Positions 44,269 through 56,200 of a stretch of DNA of 64,000 nucleotides are shown here, piece after piece. The translations under genes were made by a program, and so were the position numbers. The notes beneath the pieces are model-generated. The model worked only from the letters and a program-made list of their open reading frames with translations. It was not told the DNA's origin and did no database searches. This DNA is from Prionace glauca. Lineage: Eukaryota > Chordata > Chondrichthyes > Carcharhiniformes > Carcharhinidae. Location: the NCBI GenBank assembly GCA_037974335.1, contig CM075729.1:111024437-111088436 (forward strand), in the 5' to 3' direction. Positions within the stretch are counted from its first letter, which is position 1, and every line of letters begins with the position of its first letter.

Positions 44269-45319
44269 CTCGGCCCAGATTAAAAATAAACAAAACCCCA
44301 TTTGAACCATTTAAACAGCAACAAAATGACACCTGAGCACAAAAGTTGGCAAATACGATTAAAAAAAACAGCTGCTTACAAACTGCAGAGAGATGATTTA
44401 AATAATCCATTTCTTAAAGGCACAATCGTGTCACATAATTAAACAGGCATGCAATGGTAGTGATTGATGTTTAACATTTGTATCATATGCATGTTGTAAC
44501 CATATTCAATAGTTGTGAGTGGATAGTGATAACTCCCACACCTTGATTGGTATGTTAGTTACTTGTAATCGTGTCCAAAAGTATAACTGCTTGTGCAATT
44601 CTGAATTCTGTACTCTGGCTAGTTTTCTGGGATCCTGCTATGTAGCTGGCATGTCAAGTAGATGTGAGACTTGGTTTGGCTACGTCAAGGGAAAAATGTT
44701 GTAACAACTTGAAAAGCCTGATTACCAAAAAGCCCCACAACACAGGGCAGTCAAAATAGCTTAAACAGTGTAGATCCTGATAGAGCAATGCCTGACAAAC
44801 CATAACCTTTAGAATCAGTGCAGGGTAAGCAATGAATTGCCTGATGAAGGAGCAGCGCGACAGAAGCATGTAATTCCAGATAAATCTCTAGGACTTCAGC
44901 TTCATGTTGTGAGACTTCTTACACCAGAATCTGTGCAGAATAAACAGGTCAGATCAGAACAGCTTCAAAAGTGCAGTTCCAGATGGATCAACTTCTGATA
45001 AACTATTGCCACACTTCCATTCACAGAGAGTCATATATGTTGTGTTTAAATCAATCCATCACTGTCATTTCAATGAAATCTTCCCAGATTCTCGCATCCA
45101 CTGTGCCGGTGATCTCAGGACCGGCATCCCTGGATTACAAATGGGACACTGAAGACGAGAGAGAAATACATCGCTATGGAGCGAGGCAAACCCAGCAGAA
45201 CTGGAACACCCCCAACAAAACCCATCAGATCCACCCAAATCCCACATATACCAGCAGCAAAATCTATCAGACCCCTAACACCTAATACTGCAGAAATCTG
45301 GAATAGGACAGACAGTGTT
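44269..45319. other. Intergenic sequence with one shark repeat fragment
   Basis: Paralogue of 17848-18889. The fragment at about 44830-44930 has CCTGATGAAGGAGCAGCG. No gene is supported. Confidence 0.45.
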
Positions 45320-46315
45320 GGAGTGAAATTAAAAGGGAAACCAGGAAAGTAAAGTGAGGGCATGAAAATATCAAGATAACTCCAAGGATGTTCTCTAAGT
45401 ACATGAAGAGAAAAGGAGGAGAAAAGGATAGGGTCTGTTGGAGACCAATAAGATAGTCTGTGTGACAGGGTGGAGAATGTGGCGAGATTGTGAATAAATA
45501 CATTCCCACTGTCTTTGGGAAACAGGGAGCAATGCTGATATTGCAGTTAAGGAAAAAGTGTGTGAATTACTTCATCAAATAAACATTGTAACAGAGGATG
45601 TATTAACAGATTTTCGAGTTTCGAAAGTAGACAAATCTCCTGGTTAAAAGAAGCAAGGGAGGACATTCACAAGGCTCTGAGCATCAGAATCATCCATCCC
45701 GGGCTACAGGAGTGTGGAGGGAGATTAAAGGACTGCCAACATTACACCATGGATCGAAAGGAGAAGAAAAGGTAATCTGAGTACTTATACCCCAGTTAGT
45801 GTAACTTCGGTGTTGGAAGAATAATTGGAACCAATTTTGAGGAACAGTACAAACCTTCATTTAGGCTAAACTGAATTAAAATTTGGGAGAGGTGAGAAGG
45901 AGGGTAGATGAGGGCAGCGGGGTGGATGTGGTCAAGAGAGATTTTAAAAATGCTTTAGACCAAGTTCCACATGGTGGATATAATTATGAGGAGTCATTGT
46001 AAATAGAGATGACATATTTACCTTAGCAGAGGGCCAAAAACCAGGGGCACAGATTTAAAATTATTGGTAGAAAGATCAGGGGGGAAATGAGGAATGAGTT
46101 TTTCAACCAGAGGGTGGTAGGGACCCGGGACTCACTGTCTGAAAGGATGGTAGAGGCAGAAACTCTCACCACACTGAATCAACGCATAGATGTCGAGATG
46201 AAGAGCTGTGATCCACAGAGTTACAGATCAAGTACAGGAAGGTGAGATTAGGCTGGAGAGTTCTTCATTAACAGGCAGGATTACAATGGGCTGAATGGCC
46301 TTGCTCTCAATCATA
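45320..46315 (+). mobile_element. Degenerate CR1-like LINE
   Basis: Paralogue of 18890-19865 with the same degraded RT and C-terminal blocks. It ends near GATTACAATGGGCTGAATGG. Confidence 0.7.
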
Positions 46316-46334
46316 AATTTTCTACGATTGAACA

Positions 46335-46800
46335 TTCCATCCACACAACACCAGCTAAACCCATCAGAGCCCCAAACACCAGCTAAACCCATCAGAGCCC
46401 AACACCAGCTAAACCCATCAGACCCGCAAACACCATCGAAACCCATCACACCCCCAAACACCAGCTAAACCCATCAGACCCCCAAACACCAAGTAAACCC
46501 ATCAGACCCCCAAACACCAACTAAACCCATCAGACCCAAACACCAGCTAAACCCATCAGACCCGCAAACACCAGAAAAACCCATCAGACCTCCAAACACC
46601 AGCTAAACCCATCACACCACCAAACACCAGCTAAACCCATCAGACCCAAACACCAGCTAAACCCATCAGACCCCGAAACACCAGCTAAACCCATCAGACC
46701 CCGAAACACCAGCTAAACCCATCAGACCCCCAAACACCAGCTGAACCCATCAGACCCCGAAACACCAGCTAAACCCATCAGACCCAAACCCAGCTTAACT
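46335..46800. repeat. 28-bp minisatellite near the 3' end of gene 3
   Basis: About 16-17 units of 25-28 bp (ACCAGCTAAACCCATCAGAC then CC). It is more variable in unit length than the gene 2 copy. Confidence 0.9.
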
Positions 46801-47225
46801 CTTAAATTCTACTCCACACTCCAAACTTCCAACTAATGATCAGACTCATCTCAAAACACGACTCATGTTAAATCTTGTGGGAGCAGCACAGGTCAGTGAT
46901 CAACTTCAATGAAAGGTCTGGGAGCCACAAATTCCTTAAGGAAACTGAGTAGCTGAGCAGAGGCTGGCGAGACTGTGATGTTTCCGGATGTTTCGACACC
47001 TCAATCCCCAAAATTTCTCCACCCTCAGACTGTACAGGAGCAGCCGTCTCCAGAAGGCCAGTCTCAAAGCTCAGTGTTGGATTGGATGAGCTGCTCTTTA
47101 GTGACTATACAGCGAGAGACAGACACTGAGCTCACATCTCACCCACCAGATTGTACAGTTAAATCCAACGGGAATCTCCCAGTTAGAAGGATCAACTCCC
47201 AATATTTATCAACACAGTTCATACC

Positions 47226-47272
47226 TCAGGTACTTGTGGAAGTTCTGGGTGAGGGATCCCCACCATCAGAAG
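47226..47272 (-). CDS. Gene 3 last cytoplasmic exon with stop
   Basis: Acceptor CCTTTCACAG|CTTCTG. It codes TSDGGDPSPRTSTST then TGA, followed one base later by GTATGA as in gene 2. Confidence 0.85.
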
Positions 47273-50200
47273 CTGTGAAAGGAAGAAGAGGTGTTAAAAA
47301 TTTGTTCATTCTCAGAGAGACAGAGACTGTGGATGTGATCAAGAGAATATGAGAGAGACGAACAGAGGCAGAGAGACATAGAAAAAGAAAGAGATTCTCA
47401 CACATTCATACTGACGGTGACACATAGAAGTCCACACACCCACACACAAATGCATGATGGACACACACACACACAATGTTTGAAACAGAATGAACAATGA
47501 TGTACACAGTGACAATATTTGATGATCAGCTTACTATTTGCAGGATTGTAGTTGCTCTTCCCTCTCCCTGTAAAACAAGGAATGCTCAGTGAGTAATGAG
47601 ACTGAGAGGAAATCAGAGACAGAGGCTGGAACTCTCACTCACACTGAGCCCCTACAACACAATTCTGAACCTTCACTCCTACTACAACCCGAGACCCTCC
47701 CTCCTGTCATGTCCCTAGACCCTCACTCTTATCTGAGCCCTCACTGATAACCTGAACTCCTCATCCAATTTGAAACCCTTCCCACAATTCTCAAACCCCC
47801 TTTATCATGGGCACCTTACTGACCCTATCCCAACCCTGCAGCTCTTCCACCCACCCACCAACCCCTTCCCCGCCCCCACACCAACCTGAGACCCACAGCC
47901 TGAGCCACCGTTACTCTGGAATACTCTCCCACAATCCCTGCCCCCAGTGAGCTATCATCCGCTGTCTCTGACATCCATCATTATGAATTGATTCGAAAGG
48001 CTAGTCATGGCACAAATCAATTCCAGCCTCGCGGACTGCCTGGATCCACTACAGTTCACCTACCGCTCTTTTCCCTCCAATTCCTACCTTTCTTCTTGTA
48101 GATGACGACAGCCACAATGAGAGCGATGAGCACGAGGACCCCGACCACAATCCCGACAGTAACAGCAACCTGGGAGCGAGACTTTGGTTCTGTTAGAGAG
48201 AGAATCAGAGAGACTGAGTGACTCAGGGAGTGGGAAAAGTGAGAATCAGAGAGAGAGAGAGAATGTGAGAGAATGGGAGAGAATGAGAGAGAGAATGAGC
48301 AACTAAGAGTGAAGGAGAGAGAGAACGAGAGATAGTAAAAGATCAGAGAGACAGAATGAGAGAGTGAATCACAGAGAAAGAAAGAGAAATGTGAGAGTGA
48401 ATCATAGAGAGTGAATCAGGACCATCCAGTTGATGCTGGTATTTATGTTCCACTGGAGTCTTCTTCCGTCATTCCTCATCTAATTCAACCATTTTAACTC
48501 TATTCCCCTCTCCCTCATTTGCTTGTCTATCTTCCCCTTAAACTGTTCAGTTCAGTTCAGCCACTCCCTGTGGCAGTGAGCTCCACATTCTCATCACTCT
48601 TTGGGTGAAGAGGTTTCTCATGAATTCCCCATTGAGTTTCTTGTATTGATGGCCACTGGATAGGCTCTTCCCTCAACAGGAACACTCTCAATGTGTCTGT
48701 CTATAAAAAACCTTTCATAATTTTAAACTCCTCGATTAGATCAGCCCTCAGCCTTCTGTTTTCCTGAGAGCAGAGACCCAGCCGGTCAATCCTTTCCTGA
48801 GATGTCCACGCACTCATTTCTGGAATCATCTCTGTAAATCTTCTCTACACTCTCTCCCCTGACTCTATATCCTTTATATGAAATGGTGATTGGAACTGCA
48901 CACGGTCTTTAAATGGGGTCTAACCAAGGTTTGGCAATAATATCCCTGCTTTACAATTCTATTTTTTGATGTTTAAAACCTGGTTTTCATTTGTATTTTG
49001 TTTATTGCTTAACCTGTAACTGTATGTTTACGGATTGGTGTATTTCTACACCAAGATCCTTTGTTTCTCAACCCTCCCTGTTCATCGTTAACTGAAAAAT
49101 ACCTCACGATTGTCTGCGCTGAATTTTATTCACCAACTATTTGCTGAAGTTTATTAATCTCCTATTAATTTGTTCCAGTTCTCCACAAAATCAAATAATT
49201 CCCCCAATTTGATGTTATCTGCAAACTAAGAAATGGTGTTTTTGATTCCAATATCCAAGTTATGGAGTGTAAGTTGTGAACAGCGGTGATCCCAGCACTG
49301 AACCTTGTGGAACATCATTTACCACTTTCTGTAACTCTGAAACTCCCTTTAGGCACAATGTCTGCTTTCTGTCCCAAAGTCAGCGAGTGATCCATTCTGT
49401 CACTCAACCCCAAACTCCACTTGGTTTGACCATGTCAATCAGTCCATCATAAACCCTCTTTCCTACTACATCTGAAAAGTTATATGATATTATATCTATT
49501 ACATTTCCATTGTCTATTCCCTCTGTTACATCCTCAAAAATTTCACTAAGTGGAGTAAAACAAAATTTTCCAGTTCAAAATCCACGCTGAATATTCATTG
49601 TTATAGTATTCGATTCTAGATTTTCATGAATTGTCTCCAACAGAAGGAATTCCATTATTTTTCTGAATACTGATCTTAAATCTGACTGAAGTAAACTTCC
49701 AGGATGCACTGGGTCCTGACCTACTGTAATATTTGATATGATGTATTATTGTCACATGTATTGGTATACACTGAAAAGTATTGTTTCTTGGATACACCGG
49801 GCTCTCTCCATCCTCTGATATTTAACGATGACCTATCTCCTGTAATATCCCAGGATACACTGGCACCTGACAGGCTGTAATATCCCAGATACACCAGGAT
49901 TTGTCCTACGGGAATATCTCAGGATACACCACGGTCTGTCCGACTGCAATATCCCAGATACACTGGGTCCCACCTACTGCAATATCCCAGAATGGTCCAG
50001 GTCAAGACCTACTCTCGTGTCCAATTATACACCAGGCCCAGTGTAATCACAGTATCCCATGATACACTGTATCACGTTGCACTGTGAAACCACAATATAT
50101 AACGCATTGAATAATATTTATTTCCCTCTCTCTATATCCTGGGCTGACAGCTCAGCACTGACCCTCCCTCCTGTGATCCTGCTCTGAGGCTGGGTCCTCT

Positions 50201-53200
50201 CTAACAGTGAGAAACAGTCTTACCGTAAATCACCACCAGTGTCTCCTTCATCCCGCTGTGTTCCACCCGACAGGAATACTCGGCCTGGTCCTCTGGATCA
50301 AACTCGATCCATTTCCGGATCTGGTAGGTGCTGTCGTGATTGGGTAAGATCCCAGTGGACAGAGTCTCACCAATTACCACTCCGTCTCTCCACAGATTCA
50401 CCTCGATGGCCTGAGGGTAAAACCCGGTGACGGCACAGGACAGCCGGTTAGAATCATCCAGACGGGTAAAGGACACGACGGGGGCAACTGAGAGAGAAAG
50501 AAAGAGGAGTCAGTACAGGAACCTCGAGATAGAGAGTCCCGGCATCACCCCCTTCACCGACTCTCACTCCCCCCTCACTCACCGACTCTCACTCCCCCCT
50601 CACTCACCGACTCTCACTCCCCCCCTCACTCAGCGACTCTCACTCCCCCCTCACTCAACGACTCTCACTCCCCCCTCACTCAACGACTCTCACTCCCCCC
50701 TCACTCACAGACCCTCACTTCCCCCCTCACTCACCGACTCTCACTCCCCCCTCACTCACCGACTCTCACTCCCCCCTCACTCACCGACTCTCACTCCCCC
50801 CTCACTCACCGACTCTCACTCCCCCCTCACTCACCGACTCTCACTCCCCCCCTCACTCACCGACTCTCACTCCCCTCTCACTCACCGACTCTCACACCCC
50901 CCTCACTCACCGACTCTCACTCCCCCCTCACTCACCGACTCTCACTCCCCCCTCACTCACCGACTCTCACTCCCCCCTCACTCACCGACTCTCACTCCCC
51001 CCTCACTCACCGACTCTCACTCCCCCCTCACTCACCGAATCTCACTCCCCCCTCACTCACCAACACTCACTCCCCCCCTCACTCACCGACTCTCACTCCC
51101 CCCTCACTCACCGACTCTCACTCCCCCCCTCACTCACCGACTCTCACTCCCCCCTCACTCACCGGCTCTCACTCCCCCCTCACTCCGACTCACCGACTCT
51201 CACTCCCCCTCACTCACCGACTCTCACTCCCCCTCACTCACCGACTCTCACTCCCCCCTCACTCACCGACTCTCACTCCCCCCTCACTCACCGACTCTCA
51301 CTCCCCCCTCACTCACCGACTCTCACTCCCCCCCTCACTCACCGACTCTCACTCCCCCCTCACTCACCGACTCTCACTCCCCCCTCACTCACCGACTCTC
51401 ACTCCCCCCTCACTCACCGACTCTCACTCACCGACTCTCACTCCCCCCCTCACTCACCGACTCTCACTCCCCCCTCACTCACCGACTCTCACTCCCCCCT
51501 CACTCACCGACTCTCACTCCCCCCTCACTCACCGACTCTCACTCCCCCCTCACTCACCGACTCTCACTCCCCCCTCACTCACCGACTCTCACTCCCCCCT
51601 CACTCACCGACTCTCACTCCCCCTCACTCACCGACTCTCACTCCCCCCTCACTCACCGACTCTCACTCCCCCCTCACTCACCGACTCTCACTCCCCCCTC
51701 ACTCACCGACTCTCACTCCCCCCTCACTCACCGACTCTCACTCCCCCCTCACTCACCGACTCTCACTCCCCCCTCACTCACCGACTCTCACTCCCCCTCT
51801 CACCGACTCTCACTCACCGACTCTCACTCCCCCCTCACTCACCGACTCTCACTCCCCCTCACTCACCGACTCTCACTCCCCCCTCACTCACCGACTCTCA
51901 CTCCCCCCTCACTCACTGACTCTCACTCCCCCCTCACTCACCGACTCTCACTCCCCCTCACTCACCGACTCTCACTCCCCCCTCACTCACCGACTCTCAC
52001 TCCCCTCTCACTCACCGACACTCACTCCCCCCTCACTCACCGACTCTCACTCCCCCCTCACTCACTGACTCTCACTCACCGACTCTCACTCCCCCCTCAC
52101 TCGCCGACTCTCACTCCCCCTCACTCGCCGACTCTCACTCCCCCTCACTCACCGACCCTCATTCCCCTCACTCACCGACTCTCACTCCCCCCTCACTCGC
52201 CGACTCTCACTCCCCCCTCACTCGCCGACTCTCACTCCCCCCTCACTCGCCGACTCTCACTCCCCCCTCACTCGCCGACTCTCACTCCCCCCTCACTCGC
52301 CGACTCTCACTCCCCCCTCACTCGCCGACTCTCACTCCCCCCTCACTCGCCGACTCTCACTCCCCCTCACTCGCCGGTCTCACTCCCCCCTCACTCGCCG
52401 ACTCTCACTCCCCCCCTCACTCACTGACTCTCACTCCCCCCTCACTCACACGACTCTCACCACCCTCCTCATTCACCGACTCTCACTCCCCCCTCACTCA
52501 CCGAGTCTCACTCCCCCCTCACTCACCGACTCTCACTCCCCCCTCACTCACCGACTCTCACCACCCTCCTCACTCACCGACTCTCACTACCCCCTCACTC
52601 ACCGACTCTCACTCCCCGCCTCACTCACCGACTCTCACTCCCCCCTCACTCACTGACTCTCACTCACCGACTCTCACTCCCCCCTCACTCGCCGACTCTC
52701 ACTCCCCCTCACTCGCCGACTCTCACTCCCCCCTCACTCACCGACTCTCACCACCCTCCTCATTCACCGACTCTCACTCCCCCCTCACTCACCGACTCTC
52801 ACTCCCCCCTCACTCACCGACTCTCACTCCCCCCTCACTCACCGACTCTCACCACCCCTCCTCAATCACCGACTCTCACTCCCCCCTCACTCACCGACTC
52901 TCACTCCCCCCTCACTCACCGACTCTCACTCCCCCCTCACTCACCGACTCTCACTCCCCCTCACTCGCCGACTCTCACTCCCCCTCACTCGCCGAGTCTC
53001 ACTACCCCCTCACTCACCGACTCTCACTCTCCCTCACTCGCCGACTCTCACTCCCCCCTCACTCGCCGACTCTCACCTCCCCCTCACTCGCCGACTCTCA
53101 CTCCCCCCTCACTCACCGACTCTCACTCCCCCCCTCACTCACCGACTCTCACTCCCCCTCACTCGCCGACTCTCACTCCCCCCTCACTCACTGACTCTCC

Positions 53201-56200
53201 ACACCCTCCTCACTCATCGACTCTCACTCCCCCTCACTCGCCGACTCTCACCACCCTCCTCACTCACCGACTCTCACTCCCCCCCTCAGTCGTTGACTCT
53301 CACCACCCTCCTCACTCACCGACTCTCACCACCCTCCTCATTCACCGACTCTCACTCCCCCCTCACTCACCGACTCTCACTCCCCCCTCACTCACCGACT
53401 CTCACTCCCCCCTCACTCACCGACTCTCACCACCCTCCTCACTCACCGACTCTCACTCCCCCCTCACTCACCGACTCTCACTCCCCCCTCACACACCGAC
53501 TCTCACTCCCCCCTCACTCACCGACACTCACTCCCCCCCTCACTCACCGACTCTCACTCCCCCCTCACTCACCGACTCTCACTCCCCCCTCACTCACCGA
53601 CACTCACTCCCCCCCTCACTCACCGACTCTCACTCCCCCCTCACTCACCGACTCTCACCACCCTCCTCACTCACCGACTCTCACTACCCCCTCACTCACC
53701 GACTCTCACTCCCCCCCTCACTCACCGACTCTCACTCCCCCCTCACTCACTGACTCTCACTCACCGACTCTCACTCCCCCCTCACTCGCCGACTCTCACT
53801 CCCCCTCACTCGCCGACTCTCACTCCCCCTCACTCACCGACCCTCACTCCCCCCTCACTCACCGACTCTCACTCCCCCCTCACTCGCCGACACTCACCAC
53901 CCTCCTCACTCGCCGACTCTCACTCCCCCCTCACTCACCGACTCTCACTCCCCCCTCACTCGCCGACTCTCACTCCCCCACTCACTCACCGACTCTCACT
54001 CCCCCCTCACTCACCGACTCTCACTCCCCCCCTCACTCACCGACTCTCACTCCCCCTCACTCGCCGACTCTCACTCCCCCCTCACTCACTGACTCTCAAC
54101 ACCCTCCTCACTCATCGACTCTCACTCCCCCCTCACTCACCGACTCTCACTCCCCCCTCACTCACCGACTCTCACTCCCCCCTCACTCACCGACTCTCAC
54201 TCCCCCCTCACTCACCGACTCTCACTCCCCCCTCACTCGCCGACTCTCACTCCCCCCTCACTCGCCGACTCTCACTCCCCCCTCACTCGCCGACTCTCAC
54301 TCCCCCTCACTTCGCCGACTCTCACTCCCCCCTCACTCACCGACCCTCACTCCCCCCTCACTCACCGACTCTCACTCCCCCCTCACTCGCCGACACTCAC
54401 CACCCTCCTCACTCGCCGACTCTCACTTCCCCCCCTCACTCACCGACTCTCACTCCCCCCTCACTCGCCGACTCTCACTCCCCCCTCACTCACCGACTCT
54501 CACTCCCCCCTCACTCACCGACTCTCACTCCCCCCCTCACTCACCGACTCTCACTCCCCCTCACTCGCCGACTCTCACTCCCCCCTCACTCACTGACTCT
54601 CAACACCCTCCTCACTCATCGACTCTCACTCCCCCCTCACTCACCGACTCTCACTCCCCCTCACTCACCGACTCTCACTCCCCCCTCACTCACCGACTCT
54701 CACTCCCCCCCTCACTCACCGACTCTCACTCCCCCCTCACTCACCGACTCTCACTCCCCCCTCACTCACCGACTCTCACTCACCCCTCACTCGCCGACTC
54801 TCACTCACACCCTCACTCGCCGACTCTCACTCCCCCCTCACTCACTGACTCTCACTCCCCCTCACTCGCCGACTCTCACTCCCCCCTCACTCACCGACTC
54901 TCACTCCCCCTCACTCACCGACTCTCACTCCCCCTTCACTCACCGACTCTCACTCCCCCTTCACTCACCGACTCTCACTCCCACCTCACTCACCGACTCT
55001 CACTCCCACCTCACTCACCGACTCTCACTCACCCCTCACTCACCGACTCTCACTCCCCCCTCAGTCACCGACTCTCACTCCCCCCTCACCCCCCGACTCT
55101 CACTCCCCCCCTCACTCGCCGACTCTCACCACCCTCCTCACTCACCGACTCACACTCCCCCTCACTTCGCCGACTCTCACTCCCCCTTCACTCACTCCCC
55201 CTTCACTCACCGAGTCTCACTCCCGCCTCACTCACCGACTCTCACTCCCCCTTCACTCACCGACTCTCACTCCCCCTTCACTCACCGACTCTCACTCCCC
55301 CTTCACTCACCGACTCTCACTCCCCCTTCACTCACCGACTCTCACTCCCCCTTCACTCACCGACTCTCACTCCCCCTTCACTCACCGACTCTCACTCCCC
55401 CTTCACTCACCGACTCTCACTCCCCCTTCAGTCCACCGACTCTCACTCCCCCTTCACTCGCCGACTCTCACTCCCCCTTCACTCGCCGACTCTCACTCCC
55501 CCTCACTCGCCGACTCTCACTCCCCCTTCACTCACCGACTCTCACTCCCCCTTCACTCACCGACTCTCACTCCCACCTCACTCACCGACTCTCACTCCCC
55601 CCTCACTCACCGACTCTCACTCCCCCCTCACTCACCGACTCTCACTCCCCCCTCACTCACCGACTCTCACTCCCCCCTCACTCACCGACTCTCACTCACC
55701 CCTCACTCACCGACTCTCACTCCCCCTTCACTCACCGACTCTCACTCCCCCTTCACTCACCGACTCTCACTCCCCCTTCACTCACCGACTCTCACTCCCC
55801 CTTCACTCACCGACTGTCACTCCCCCTCACTCGCCGACTCTCACTCCCCTTCACTCACCGACTCTCTCACTCCCCTTCACTCACCGACTCTCACTCCCAC
55901 CTCACTCACCGACTCTCACTCCCCCCTCACTCACCGACTCTCACTCCCCCCTCACTCACCGACTCTCACTCCCCCCTCACTCACCGACTCTCACTCCCCC
56001 CCTCACTCACCGACTCTCAGTCCCCCCTCACTCACACGACTCTCACTCCCCCCTCACTCACCGACTCTCACTCCCCCCTCACTCACCGACTCTCACTCCC
56101 CCCTCACTCACCGACTCTCACTCCCCCCTCACTCACCGACTCTCACTCCCCCTTCACTCTCCGACTCTCACTCCCCCTCACTCACCGACTCTCACTCCCC

